Source: an uncultured Pseudomonas sp. (GTDB lineage Bacteria; Pseudomonadota; Gammaproteobacteria; Pseudomonadales; Pseudomonadaceae). From it: a stretch of DNA of 12,393 nucleotides. The stretch's first letter is position 1, and each line of letters begins with the position of its first letter. The notes under the pieces were generated by a model. The model did no database searches and had not been told where the DNA came from. It saw nothing but the letters and a program-made list of their open reading frames with translations. The stretch lies in contig CAMPJN010000079.1 of the NCBI GenBank assembly GCA_946886875.1, positions 1 to 12,393 on the forward strand, in the 5' to 3' direction. Below, one piece after another: positions 1 through 8,300 of the stretch. A program made the position numbers and the translations under genes.

Positions 1-605
1 GGCAGATACTGCTTGAGTTCAGCATCGCCTGCCAGATATTCCAGTACTTGTTCGAGTGACACAATGCTCACAACCGGCATAGCGAAGTCGCGCTCGACCT
101 CCTGGATCGCCGACAGCTCGCCCTGGCCGCGCTCCTGACGATTCAGCGCGATCAATACGCCGGCGGCCTGCGCGCCTTGCGCCTGGATGATCTGCATCAC
201 TTCGCGAATCGCCGTGCCCGCGGTGATCACATCATCGACGATCAATACCCGGCCGGCCAAAGGTGCGCCAACCAAGGTGCCGCCTTCTCCGTGATCCTTG
301 GCTTCCTTGCGATTGAAACACCAGGGCATGTCGCGCTGATGGTGCTCGGCCAGCGCCACCGCGGTGGTCGCCGCCAGCGGGATGCCTTTATAGGCCGGGC
401 CGAACAGCACATCGAAGTCGATACCGCTGTCGACCACCGCCGCGGCGTAGAAGCGGCCGAGCTGGGCCAGGGCCAAACCGCTGTTGAACAACCCGGCGTT
501 GAAGAAATACGGGCTGGTACGCCCCGACTTGAGGGTGAACTCACCGAAGCGCAGCACACCGCGCTCAATGGCAAAACGGATAAATTCGCGTTGATACGCT
601 TGCAT
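1..605 (-). CDS. pyrE: Orotate phosphoribosyltransferase, C-terminus cut by window edge
   Basis: Cytoplasmic enzyme of de novo pyrimidine synthesis: it joins orotate to PRPP to give orotidine 5'-phosphate and pyrophosphate. The reading frame starts at the ATG complementary to 603-605 ([16 protein letters not shown]) and stays open to the window edge, giving 201 codons. The family is normally about 213 residues, so roughly a dozen C-terminal residues lie outside. The PRPP-binding signature [13 protein letters not shown] is at residues 120-132, with acidic pair D124-D125. Further family landmarks are [14 protein letters not shown] near the N-terminus and [11 protein letters not shown] in the middle. 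No strong Shine-Dalgarno is visible; the leader has only a GGGG about 7-8 bases upstream. It is divergent from crc, an arrangement typical of Pseudomonas. Nothing looks damaged. Confidence 0.96.
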   Translation of the reverse strand, partial: MQAYQREFIRFAIERGVLRFGEFTLKSGRTSPYFFNAGLFNSGLALAQLGRFYAAAVVDSGIDFDVLFGPAYKGIPLAATTAVALAEHHQRDMPWCFNRKEAKDHGEGGTLVGAPLAGRVLIVDDVITAGTAIREVMQIIQAQGAQAAGVLIALNRQERGQGELSAIQEVERDFAMPVVSIVSLEQVLEYLAGDAELKQYL

Positions 606-660
606 GAAAAGCCCCGAACAGCATGGAAGTTAGGCTCATTAGCCTGAGGTAAGCGGCCGT

Positions 661-678
661 GTTGCGCGTAAGCGCAAC
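661..678. repeat. Perfect inverted repeat, 7-bp arms, 4-base loop
   Basis: GTTGCGC (661-667) and GCGCAAC (672-678) are exact reverse complements separated by GTAA. No T-run follows on either strand, so this is not an intrinsic terminator. It lies 56 bases upstream of the pyrE start, so it could be a hairpin in the pyrE leader or an operator. Function unknown. Confidence 0.4.
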
Positions 679-828
679 GCCTGAGGCGCATTTGACGCCG
701 TGCCTGCTGAAACTCGTGATAGGCAAATTCGACGTCCGTACCGGCCTTGCACTCAACCCACGCGGGTCGCAGTCGACAATCTTCGGCCCACAGCGCCTAG
801 CAATTTCGCTAATGTAGACCAGCTCGGG

Positions 829-834
829 TATCAT
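829..834 (+). promoter_or_regulatory. Possible -10 element for crc
   Basis: TATCAT lies 27 bases upstream of the crc start codon and matches the sigma-70 -10 consensus in four or five positions. The best spaced -35 candidate (TTCGCT at 805-810, 18-base spacer) is poor. This is a weak call that only marks the likeliest place. Confidence 0.25.
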
Positions 835-861
835 ACACGCACGTGTTTTTGGGGGCCATTT

Positions 862-1641
862 ATGCGGATCATCAGTGTGAACGTGAATGGTATTCAGGCT
901 GCAGTCGAGCGAGGTTTACTCAGCTGGCTGCAAGCACAGAATGCCGACGTGATCTGCCTGCAAGATACCCGCGCCTCCGCCTTTGACCTGGACGACCAAG
1001 CCCTCCAATTGGATGGCTATTTCCTCTATGCCTGTGATGCTGAAGTACCAAGCCAAGGTGGCGTGGCGCTCTATTCGCGGTTGCAACCCAAGGCGGTTAT
1101 CAGCGGACTCGGCTTTGAAACGGCCGATCGCTACGGGCGCTACCTGCAGGCCGATTTCGACAAGGTGAGTATCGCCACGCTGCTGCTGCCATCCGGGCAG
1201 AGCGGTGACGAGGGCTTGAATCAGAAATTCAAGTTCATGGACGACTTCACCCATTATTTGGACAAACAACGGCGCAAGCGCCGCGAATACATCTATTGCG
1301 GCTCGTTGTACGTGGCACACCAGAAGCAGGATGTGAAGAACTGGCGCGACTGCCAGCAATCGCCCGGCTTCCTGGCGCCCGAACGGGCTTGGCTGGACGA
1401 AGTGATCGGCACCATGGGTTATGTCGATGCCCTGCGCGAAGTCAGCCGCGAAGGCGAGCAATTCAGCTGGTGGCCGGACAGCGAGCAGGCCGAATTGCTC
1501 AACCTGGGTTACCGCTTCGATTACCAGCTGCTAACGCCCGGCATGCGCCGTAGCGTGCGCAGTGCACGCATGCCGCGGCAACCGCGCTTCTCGCAGCACG
1601 CGCCCTTGATGGTCGATTACGACTGGATTCTCAGCGTTTAA
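862..1641 (+). CDS. crc: Catabolite repression control protein Crc
   Basis: Crc works with Hfq to block translation of mRNAs carrying A-rich motifs near the start codon when preferred carbon sources are present. The product is 259 residues from the ATG at 862, which is the usual length. The frame remains open for 54 codons upstream, but those encode nothing family-like and cover the promoter. The fold is the endonuclease/exonuclease/phosphatase family (N-terminal MRIISVNVNGIQAAVERG), but catalytic positions of exonuclease III are altered. The LQET glutamate is replaced by D35 (LQDT). The GDxN motif reads G147-S-L-Y150, losing both D and N. The SDHxP motif reads S244-Q-H-A-P, losing the D. Such decay is characteristic of Crc, which is not a nuclease. 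The only Shine-Dalgarno-like stretch is GGGGG at 851-855. The gene ends in a shared terminator with the convergent desaturase. Confidence 0.96.
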   Translation: MRIISVNVNGIQAAVERGLLSWLQAQNADVICLQDTRASAFDLDDQALQLDGYFLYACDAEVPSQGGVALYSRLQPKAVISGLGFETADRYGRYLQADFDKVSIATLLLPSGQSGDEGLNQKFKFMDDFTHYLDKQRRKRREYIYCGSLYVAHQKQDVKNWRDCQQSPGFLAPERAWLDEVIGTMGYVDALREVSREGEQFSWWPDSEQAELLNLGYRFDYQLLTPGMRRSVRSARMPRQPRFSQHAPLMVDYDWILSV

Positions 1642-1655
1642 GCAGTAGTCGGCAC

Positions 1656-1714
1656 GCACAAAAAAGCCGCGCCAGGCCCCAGCAATAGCGGGGTCTGGCG
1701 CGGCTTTTTTGTGC
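1656..1714. terminator. Bidirectional intrinsic terminator between crc and desA
   Basis: Two 25-base arms (1656-1680 and 1690-1714) are reverse complements except for one G-U wobble, with a 9-base loop AGCAATAGC. A GC-rich stem (GCCGCGCC / GGCGCGGC) is flanked by A6 on the left and T6 on the right, so the T-run lies downstream of the stem in both directions. It starts 14 bases after the crc stop codon and abuts the desaturase stop codon at 1715 with no gap. It should stop transcripts from both genes. Confidence 0.93.
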
Positions 1715-2905
1715 CTATCCGGCCATGGCGGCAGGCCGCAGCGAGTAGGTTTTCAGCTGTTCGGCAAAATCGCGCAACGACTGGATACCGCTGGCCTCGG
1801 CCTCATGCACCCATTGCTTGATGGCTTCGAGCATGTCGTGACCATTGGCGCTGGTCTTCACCCAGATCTGCTGCAACGCCAGACGCTTCTCGTAGATCAC
1901 CTTGAGTGCCTGACTCTGCGCCAGCATGGCGTCGATGCGCTGCTGCTGGTTGTCTTGCAGCAGGCTCGGCTCACGGGCCAGCAGACGCTTGGCGCGGTGG
2001 AACTGGTGGCGCATGGAGATATCGACTTTCGCCAGCTCCTGCTTGACCAGCGGGGCGATCACCAGCTTGCGGTACTGCGCCATGATCTGGAAACGGTTGT
2101 TGAGGATCGCCATGGCGGTGTCCATATCCAGGCTGCGCTTGCCGGCGACGCGGTGGGCGATCGGCGCCACGCGCTGCACCTTGGCCAGGCCACAGGCGCT
2201 GAACAGCTTGATCCAGAACCAACCCATGTCGAACTCCCACTTGCGCACCGAGAGCTTGGCCGAATTGGGATAGGTGTGATGGTTGTTGTGCAGCTCTTCG
2301 CCGCCGATCAGGATGCCCCAGGGCAGCAGGTTGGTGGCGGCGTCGCGGCATTCGAAGTTGCGGTAACCGACAGCATGGCCGAGGCCGTTGATCACCCCGG
2401 CGGCCCAGACCGGAATCCACATCATCTGGATCGCCCAAACGGTGATACCGAGCACGCCGAACAGCGCCAGATCGATCACCGCCATCAAGCCGATACCGCC
2501 GAAGGTATAGCGCGAATAGAGGTTGCGCTCGATCCAATCGTCCGGGCAGTTCTTGCCATAGATACGCAGGGTATCCGGGTTCTTCGCCTCTTCGGCATAG
2601 AGTTCGGCGCCAGTGCGCAGAACGGTACCGAGCCCCTTGATCACCGGGCTGTGCGGGTCATCGACGGTTTCGCATTTGGCGTGGTGCTTGCGGTGAATCG
2701 CGGTCCACTCGCGGGTGTTCTGGCCCGTGGTCAGCCACAGCCAGAAACGGAAAAAGTGCTTGAGCGCGGGATGCAGCTCCAAAGCACGGTGAGCAGAATA
2801 ACGATGCAGGTAGACGGTCACGCTGACGATGGTCACGTGGGTCATTACCAGTACCGTCGCGACCAATTGCCAGATCGATAAATCGAGAAATCCGTTGTAC
2901 CACAT
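1715..2905 (-). CDS. desA: Membrane fatty-acid desaturase, DesA-like (delta-9)
   Basis: An integral-membrane, di-iron, oxygen-dependent desaturase that would introduce a delta-9 double bond into acyl chains to adjust membrane fluidity. In P. aeruginosa DesA acts on phospholipid acyl chains, while the related DesB uses acyl-CoA. The product is 396 residues from the ATG complementary to 2903-2905 (MWYNGFLDLS). The frame runs 39 codons further upstream, but that part lies in the divergent promoter region. All three histidine boxes are present: HRYSAH (34-39), HRKHH (71-75) and HNNHH (206-210). Hydrophobic segments lie around 10-32 and 138-180, and a soluble helical tail of about 170 residues follows. 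The leader has AAGAGG and CAAGG before the start. It is convergent with crc and divergent from the c-di-GMP gene at 3102. DesA rather than DesB is favoured because no DesT-type regulator is adjacent and because of the neighbouring PAS-GGDEF-EAL gene. Confidence 0.9.
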   Translation of the reverse strand: MWYNGFLDLSIWQLVATVLVMTHVTIVSVTVYLHRYSAHRALELHPALKHFFRFWLWLTTGQNTREWTAIHRKHHAKCETVDDPHSPVIKGLGTVLRTGAELYAEEAKNPDTLRIYGKNCPDDWIERNLYSRYTFGGIGLMAVIDLALFGVLGITVWAIQMMWIPVWAAGVINGLGHAVGYRNFECRDAATNLLPWGILIGGEELHNNHHTYPNSAKLSVRKWEFDMGWFWIKLFSACGLAKVQRVAPIAHRVAGKRSLDMDTAMAILNNRFQIMAQYRKLVIAPLVKQELAKVDISMRHQFHRAKRLLAREPSLLQDNQQQRIDAMLAQSQALKVIYEKRLALQQIWVKTSANGHDMLEAIKQWVHEAEASGIQSLRDFAEQLKTYSLRPAAMAG

Positions 2906-2954
2906 GGTGCCTTGTGCCTCTTGTAGGAATGACGCTGACGCTGGATCGCTGGGC

Positions 2955-2983
2955 ATTATCCTCATGCCGACCTGGATAGCCAG
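2955..2983 (-). promoter_or_regulatory. Candidate desA promoter
   Basis: On the minus strand, GATAAT (complement of 2955-2960) matches the -10 consensus at five of six positions. It is preceded at a 17-base spacing by CTGGCT (complement of 2978-2983), a poor -35 box. A start about seven bases downstream would give a leader of roughly 40 bases. Moderate to weak call. Confidence 0.35.
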
Positions 2984-3023
2984 ATGGTCTTTCGTATATC
3001 CCTGTAGCGAACGCTGGGCCATC

Positions 3024-3029
3024 TATACT
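3024..3029 (+). promoter_or_regulatory. Candidate -10 element for the signalling operon
   Basis: TATACT is a five-of-six match to the sigma-70 -10 box and lies about 72 bases before the first start codon of the cluster. At 16-18 base spacing I find no recognisable -35 box (CCTGTA at 3001-3006), so the promoter may be weak or activator-dependent. Confidence 0.35.
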
Positions 3030-3074
3030 AAAGCCTATTGCGCCTCTGCCAGCACTATCCGACGGATACCCGGG

Positions 3075-3095
3075 AATAACGACAAGGAGCCAGGA
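3075..3095 (+). promoter_or_regulatory. Ribosome-binding region with A-rich, Hfq/Crc-like motif
   Basis: AATAACGACAAGGAG (3075-3089) contains a full AAGGAG Shine-Dalgarno at 3084-3089, though 12 bases from the ATG. A closer AGGA at 3092-3095 has a 6-base spacing. The AAT-AAC-GAC-AAG triplets resemble the ARN repeats bound by Hfq-Crc near the start codons of catabolite-repressed mRNAs, with one triplet off. The ribosome-binding role is fairly certain; the Hfq/Crc role is inference. Confidence 0.5.
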
Positions 3096-3101
3096 CGCTT
3101 C

Positions 3102-5384
3102 ATGAGCATTCGCCAAGGCGCTGCGCGCCTGACTTTGAGCTATATGTTGGGGGCTGGGTTATGGGTATTACTCAGCGATCGCATGCTTGCGCTCCTCGCT
3201 TTACCCCTCGAGCAGTTCGAACACCTGCAGCTATTCAAGGGCCTGGGCTTCGTTGTGCTGACCAGTGCCTTGCTGTACCTGATCCTCTGCCGCCATCGCA
3301 GCACCCAGGCGGGCATGCGCAAGGCCTTGAGCGACAGCGAAGCACGCCTCTGCCTGGCCTTGGACAGCGCCCAGGAAGGCTTGTGGGATTGGCATCTGCA
3401 GAGCAACCGGGTGTTTTTTTCCGAAGGCTACGGCGCCTTGCTCGGCATGACCGCAGCGGAGCTGGGCGATACCCGCGAGCGCTGGCTCGGCCATCTGCAC
3501 CCGGACGATCTGGCGCAACAGCAGAACAGCACCGCCGAGCTGTTGATGAATGCCGATCAGCGGCCTTTTCAGGCGTCCTACCGCATGCGCCATCGCGACG
3601 GAGATTACCGTTGGGTGCTGTCGCGGGGCCGCCTGATCCTTGACGAACAGGGCCGCCCCGAGCGCTTTATCGGCACCGCCAGTGATATCAGCCAACGCCG
3701 CGCCGACGACGACAGCCGCCGCCAGGCTGCAGCGGTATTCGATGCCACCCAGGACGGGGTGCTGGTCACCGACCGCGAACTGAGTGTGGTCCACGTCAAC
3801 CCGGCGTTCACCCATATCACCGGCTACAGCACCGAGGAAATCCTCGGACGCCAGCCCAGGCTGCTGAGTTCGGGCCGCCATGACCGCGCGTTCTACCAGC
3901 GCATGTGGCATGCCCTGGAAACCCGCGGCGCCTGGAGCGGTGAAATCTGGAACCGGCGCAAAAGCGGCGAAATCTATCCGCAGTGGCAATGCATCCGCAG
4001 CATTCGTGACGAAAGAGGCGAAATCAGCCATTACGTTGCGGTGTTTTCCGATATCAGTGCGTTGAAGCGCTCGCAGAATGAGCTGGACCACCTCGCCCAT
4101 CACGACCCGCTCAGCGACCTGCCCAACCGCCTGTTGTTCACCGAGCGGGTCGAGAACGCCCTCAAGCGCGCACAATCCGAACAGCAAGGCGCGGTGCTGC
4201 TGATCGACCTGGATCATTTCAAGCACATCAATGAAAGTCTCGGCCATAACATCGGCGACCTGCTGCTCAAGGCCGTCGGCGAACGGCTGAGCACGCAATT
4301 GAACGATGGCATGACCCTGGCACGCCTGGGCGGCGACGAGTTCGGCTTGCTCTGTGAGAGTTGTCTGAACACGACCCAGGCCGCGACCCTGGCACAACAA
4401 CTGCTGAACAGCCTTGGGGCGCCCTTCAACCTCGGCCGGCACGAGTTCTACATGAGCGCCAGCATCGGTATCAGCCTGTTCCCTGGCGACGCCGTGACCC
4501 TGGAGCAGGTGTTGCGCAATGCCGACTCGGCATTGTCCAAGGCCAAGAGCAACGGCCGCGAAGGCTATGCCTTCTATACCCAGGAACTGACCGAGTCAGC
4601 GCGCCTGCGCATCGAGCTGATCAGCGCCCTGCACCATGCGCTGGATAACCACGAACTGCGGGTTTACTACCAACCGTTGCACGACCTGGCCAGCGGCGAG
4701 CTGATCGGTGCCGAAGCCCTGGTACGCTGGCAACATCCGCAACGTGGCCTGATCGCGCCGGGGGAATTCATTCCCATCGCCGAGGACTGCGGCTTGATCG
4801 GGGCGATCGACACCTGGGTGCTGGAGCAGGCCTGCCGGCAGATGGTGCTCTGGCAACAGCAGCCGCAGAAGCCACGCTTCGTCGCGGTGAATGTTTCCAG
4901 CCGGGTTTTCGGCAAGGGCATGCTCGATCGACAAGTGGCCCAGGTATTGGCCGATACCGGCCTGGACCCGGCCTGCCTGGAGCTTGAAGTCACCGAAAGC
5001 GCGGTCATGGATGACCCGGATGCGGCCTTGCTGCTGCTCGGCCGTTTGCGCGATCTGGGCATCCGCCTGGCCATCGATGACTTCGGTACCGGCTATAGTT
5101 CGCTGGCACGGCTCAAGCGCCTGCCGGTGCACAAGCTCAAACTGGATCAGAGCTTCGTTCGCGGCCTGCCTCACGACAACGACGATGCGGCTATTACCCG
5201 GGCGGTGATCGCCCTGGGCCATAGCCTCAACCTCAAAGTGCTCGCCGAGGGTATCGAAGAGCCGGGCCAACTGACATTTTTACGCGAACAAGGTTGCGAC
5301 TTCGGCCAGGGCTACCTGTTCGGACGCCCGCAACCCGCCACAGAGTCCGTCGCCAACCCACAACCGAGTTGCGTAAATACTTGA
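3102..5384 (+). CDS. Membrane PAS-PAS-GGDEF-EAL c-di-GMP phosphodiesterase/cyclase
   Basis: A dual-domain c-di-GMP enzyme of 760 residues from the ATG at 3102. The frame is open back to 2829, but a good ribosome site and the remembered 760-residue length of PA0285 favour this start. Two membrane segments lie near 10-28 and 45-65. PAS1 spans about 83-205 (with HPDDL), PAS2 about 210-325, GGDEF about 330-490 and EAL about 500-745. The EAL site looks complete: EAL at 538-540, N in VNVSSR, E in LEVTES, D659-D660 in IDDFGTGYSS, K in KLKLDQSF, and E in AEGIEE. Phosphodiesterase activity is therefore expected. The cyclase motif GGDEF is intact at 410-414, but the inhibitory RxxD upstream is absent and the usual LTGLPNR reads LSDLPNR. 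Cyclase activity may be real or only GTP-sensing. It is the first gene of the cluster and its stop overlaps the next start by one base. It resembles PA0285, also next to desA. Confidence 0.92.
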   Translation: MSIRQGAARLTLSYMLGAGLWVLLSDRMLALLALPLEQFEHLQLFKGLGFVVLTSALLYLILCRHRSTQAGMRKALSDSEARLCLALDSAQEGLWDWHLQSNRVFFSEGYGALLGMTAAELGDTRERWLGHLHPDDLAQQQNSTAELLMNADQRPFQASYRMRHRDGDYRWVLSRGRLILDEQGRPERFIGTASDISQRRADDDSRRQAAAVFDATQDGVLVTDRELSVVHVNPAFTHITGYSTEEILGRQPRLLSSGRHDRAFYQRMWHALETRGAWSGEIWNRRKSGEIYPQWQCIRSIRDERGEISHYVAVFSDISALKRSQNELDHLAHHDPLSDLPNRLLFTERVENALKRAQSEQQGAVLLIDLDHFKHINESLGHNIGDLLLKAVGERLSTQLNDGMTLARLGGDEFGLLCESCLNTTQAATLAQQLLNSLGAPFNLGRHEFYMSASIGISLFPGDAVTLEQVLRNADSALSKAKSNGREGYAFYTQELTESARLRIELISALHHALDNHELRVYYQPLHDLASGELIGAEALVRWQHPQRGLIAPGEFIPIAEDCGLIGAIDTWVLEQACRQMVLWQQQPQKPRFVAVNVSSRVFGKGMLDRQVAQVLADTGLDPACLELEVTESAVMDDPDAALLLLGRLRDLGIRLAIDDFGTGYSSLARLKRLPVHKLKLDQSFVRGLPHDNDDAAITRAVIALGHSLNLKVLAEGIEEPGQLTFLREQGCDFGQGYLFGRPQPATESVANPQPSCVNT

Positions 5385-8300
5385 TGATTAACGGGCAGAA
5401 TAACGCCGCAATCCGCTGGTTGGTCGGGCTCGGCAGCCTGGCCCTGGCATTGTTCTTCGCCGCCCTCGGCGGCTTTGCCTTGAACGAGCGCGAGACCCTC
5501 TGGCAACTGCAAATCGCCAAACAGCATGAGTTGCAGCAACTGGCCCTGCAGAGCGCTCAATTCGGTCTGCAGGACCAGGCGCAATTGCTCGCGCAAACCA
5601 TCGCCGCCGATGCCTGGGTGGTCGAACTGGTGCGCCAGGCCCATGCCCTGCAAACCAGTGGCAGCGAAGACCAGCAGGCCCTGGCGGCGATCCGCAATCA
5701 GCTGTTCACCCGCCTGGCCGTGCGCTGGCGCGCCCTGCAGAACAGCCACCCGTTCGACCTCTATGTGTACCTGGCGCCGAGCGCCGAAGTGTTGCTGCGA
5801 GTGCATCAACCGGAATGGTACGGCGACCGGCCGAGCGCGCAACACTCCATGCTGCTCGATGCCCTGCAAACGCAACAGAGCAAAGCCGGCCTGGTCGCCA
5901 CGAGCCTGGCCATGCATGCGATCGCTCCGCTGCAGGTGGAGGGCGCGGATGCCGACAGTTCGCTCGGCATAGGCGCGATCGACGTCCAAGTTGACATCCA
6001 CCAGAACCTGCAACAACTCGATCGCGAACTGGATGCCGGGATCGCCCTGCGCCTCAAGCGCGGCATACAGCACCCGAAGATCGGCGGCGAGCAGCTGCGC
6101 GGTTTGCGCAACGACATTCCAAGCTGGTATCTGGAATCCTATTCGCGGCCACAGATTCAGAACTGGCACGCCCGCCATCTGTTGCCCGATCCCGAAGAAG
6201 GCAGCACCCTCAAGCTGCTCGAGGACCAGGGGCGGACCTTTCTCCTCAACCAGATAGTGCTGCCGAGTTACCAAGCGTCGGGCGCCAGCGTGCCCGGACC
6301 AGCAGCCGTTGCCTTGACCTGGCGCGACATCAGCGACCTGTACTTTCGCCACCAGCGCGACCAGCGCTGGCTGGTGGGCAAATGGTTGTTGGCCTGGCTC
6401 GGCGCGGAATCCTTGTTGGTACTGTTGTTACTGGCAACCCGGCACAGCAGCCAGTTGCTGATGCGCCAGCACCATATCGCCTTGGAGGAGAAACACCGGC
6501 AAAGCGAGCAGTCGCGACAATTGCTGGCGCTTATCGCCGCCGCTCAAGCGGCCTATATCAATGCGCAGAACCAGCGCATCGCCTTCGATGCCCTGCTCAA
6601 ACGCATTCTCGAACTGACCGCCAGCCAGTTCGGCTTTATCGGCGAAGTGCTGCACGACGAGCAAGGCGCGCCCTATCTGCGCACCTATGCGATCAGCGAC
6701 ATCGCCTGGGATGCGACCAGCAATCGCTTTTTTGCCGAACAAAACCAGGCCGGCATGGAATTTCACAACCTCGACAGCCTGTTCGGCCAGGTGTTGCGCA
6801 GCGGCGAAGCCTTGCTCACTAACGATCCGGCGAACGACCCTCATAGCGCCGGTCTGCCGCCCGGACATCCACCTTTGCAGGCCTTCGCCGGGTTGCCGAT
6901 CCACGCCCATGGCGAGCTGGTCGGCATGCTCGGCCTGGCCAACTGCGCCGACGGCTATGCGCCAGCGCTTATCGAACAGCTGCAACCGCTGCTCTCCACC
7001 CTCGGCCAGTTGATAGTCGCGCTGCGCCGCGACACCCTCAGCCAGCAGGCGCAATCCCGCCAGCAACGCCTGGAAGCGGCGCTACGCGCGCTCAACGAAA
7101 TCGCCGCGCTGCCCAAACTGAGCAGCCAGGAGCAATTGCGCCAAGCGCTGCAATTGGGCGCCAAGTTCTACCAGCTGCCGACGGCGATTATCAGTCAGAT
7201 CGAAGGCAACGATTATCGGGTGCTGGTGCAGGTGTCGCCCCATGGCCTCAGCGATGGCCAGCGGTTCGCTCTCGGCGACACCTACTGCAGCCTCACCCTG
7301 CGCAGCGATGAGGTGCTGGCCATCGACCATATGGCCATGGGCGAACATGCCCGCCACCCCTGCTATGCGCTGTTCGCCCTGGAGACCTACATAGGCATCA
7401 CCGTCTGGGTCGGCGGGCAACGCTTCGGCACTCTGAGCTTCTCCGCCGCCGAAGCGCGCAGCCAAGCTTTCGACGAGGCGGATTACGAGTTCCTTCGGCT
7501 GTTCGCCCGCTGGGTTGGCGCCACCCTGGAGCGCCAGCAACAGGAACAGGCCCGCCAAGTCCTGCTCGAACGCCTCGACGAAGCGCAACAGATCGCCCAC
7601 CTCGGCCACTGGGAGACCAATAGCGAAACCGGCGAACAATTCTGGTCGGCGACCCTGTGCGAAATCTTCGGCTACGACCCGCAGCAGTTCACTCCCAGCG
7701 TCGAGCGCTTCAAACAAACCGTGCATCCCGACGACCTGGCGCTGGTCGAGGCCAGCGAAAAGCGCGTGCGCGAGGGTGGCGTCTACGATGTCACCCACCG
7801 CATTCTGCGTAGCGATGGCGCAGTGCGTTGGGTGCATGCCCGGGCGCGTCTGCAGGCCAACGAACAAGGGCAGATGACGCGCCTGGTCGGCACCCTGCAG
7901 GACATCACCGAGCAAGCCGAAGCCGAAGCCGAGCTCAAGTCGCAACGCCAACGCCTGTCCAGCATCATCGAAGGTACCCACGTCGGCACCTGGGAATGGA
8001 ACGTCGCCACCGGCGTCATCCGTTTCAACCAGCGCTGGGCCGAAATTACCGGCTATAGCCTGGAAGAACTGCAACCCATCGACATGCGCACCTGGATGGC
8101 GATGATCCACCCGCAGGATCTGCGTACCGCCAAAACCCTGATCAAGCGCCACTTCCGTGGCCAGTTGGCTTACTACGACTGCCAACTGCGGATACGCCAC
8201 AAGCTCGGCCACTGGGTCTGGATACACGATCGCGGGCACCTGGAAAGCCGCAGCGCTGATGGTCGGCCACTGCTGATGTACGGCACCCACACCGATATCA

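Larger units (their letters stand above)
606..861. other. Divergent pyrE-crc intergenic region
   Basis: These 256 bases must hold the promoters of pyrE (leftward) and crc (rightward). I see two inverted repeats (632-645 with 5-bp arms and 661-678 with 7-bp arms) and a -10-like TATCAT at 829-834 upstream of crc. I see no convincing -35 box for either direction, no terminator, no RNA gene and no credible small gene. The open frame running upstream of crc from 700 has no family support. Confidence 0.6.
2906..3101. other. Divergent intergenic region, desA / GGDEF-EAL cluster
   Basis: These 196 bases carry the leaders of both flanking genes and the likely promoters of desA (leftward) and of the signalling cluster (rightward). 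The -10-like elements in each direction are listed separately. A short direct repeat, GACGCT GACGCT, lies near 2930-2942. No RNA gene or small coding region is supported. Confidence 0.6.

Noticed and set aside
661..678. Hairpin as a transcription attenuator for pyrE
   Set aside because: It has no T-run and no visible leader peptide, and the stem is only 7 bp. Kept only as an unexplained inverted repeat.
700..861. 54-codon upstream extension of crc
   Set aside because: The extension has no Crc-like sequence, covers the promoter region and would exceed the constant family length of about 259 residues.
1709..2881. Open frame on the plus strand (390 codons) opposite the desaturase
   Set aside because: The desaturase on the minus strand has three histidine boxes and family length; the opposite frame is a His/Gln-rich antisense artefact.
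2829..3101. 91-codon upstream extension of the GGDEF-EAL gene
   Set aside because: It overlaps the desaturase start and the shared promoter region. The ATG at 3102 has a ribosome site and gives the expected 760 residues with a membrane helix near the start.
3231..4442. Long open frame on the minus strand (about 400 codons) inside the GGDEF-EAL gene
   Set aside because: It is antisense to a well-supported gene in GC-rich DNA, its translation shows no family motif, and it has no ribosome site. Similar frames at 7082-8314 and 8426-9652 inside the kinase gene are rejected for the same reason.
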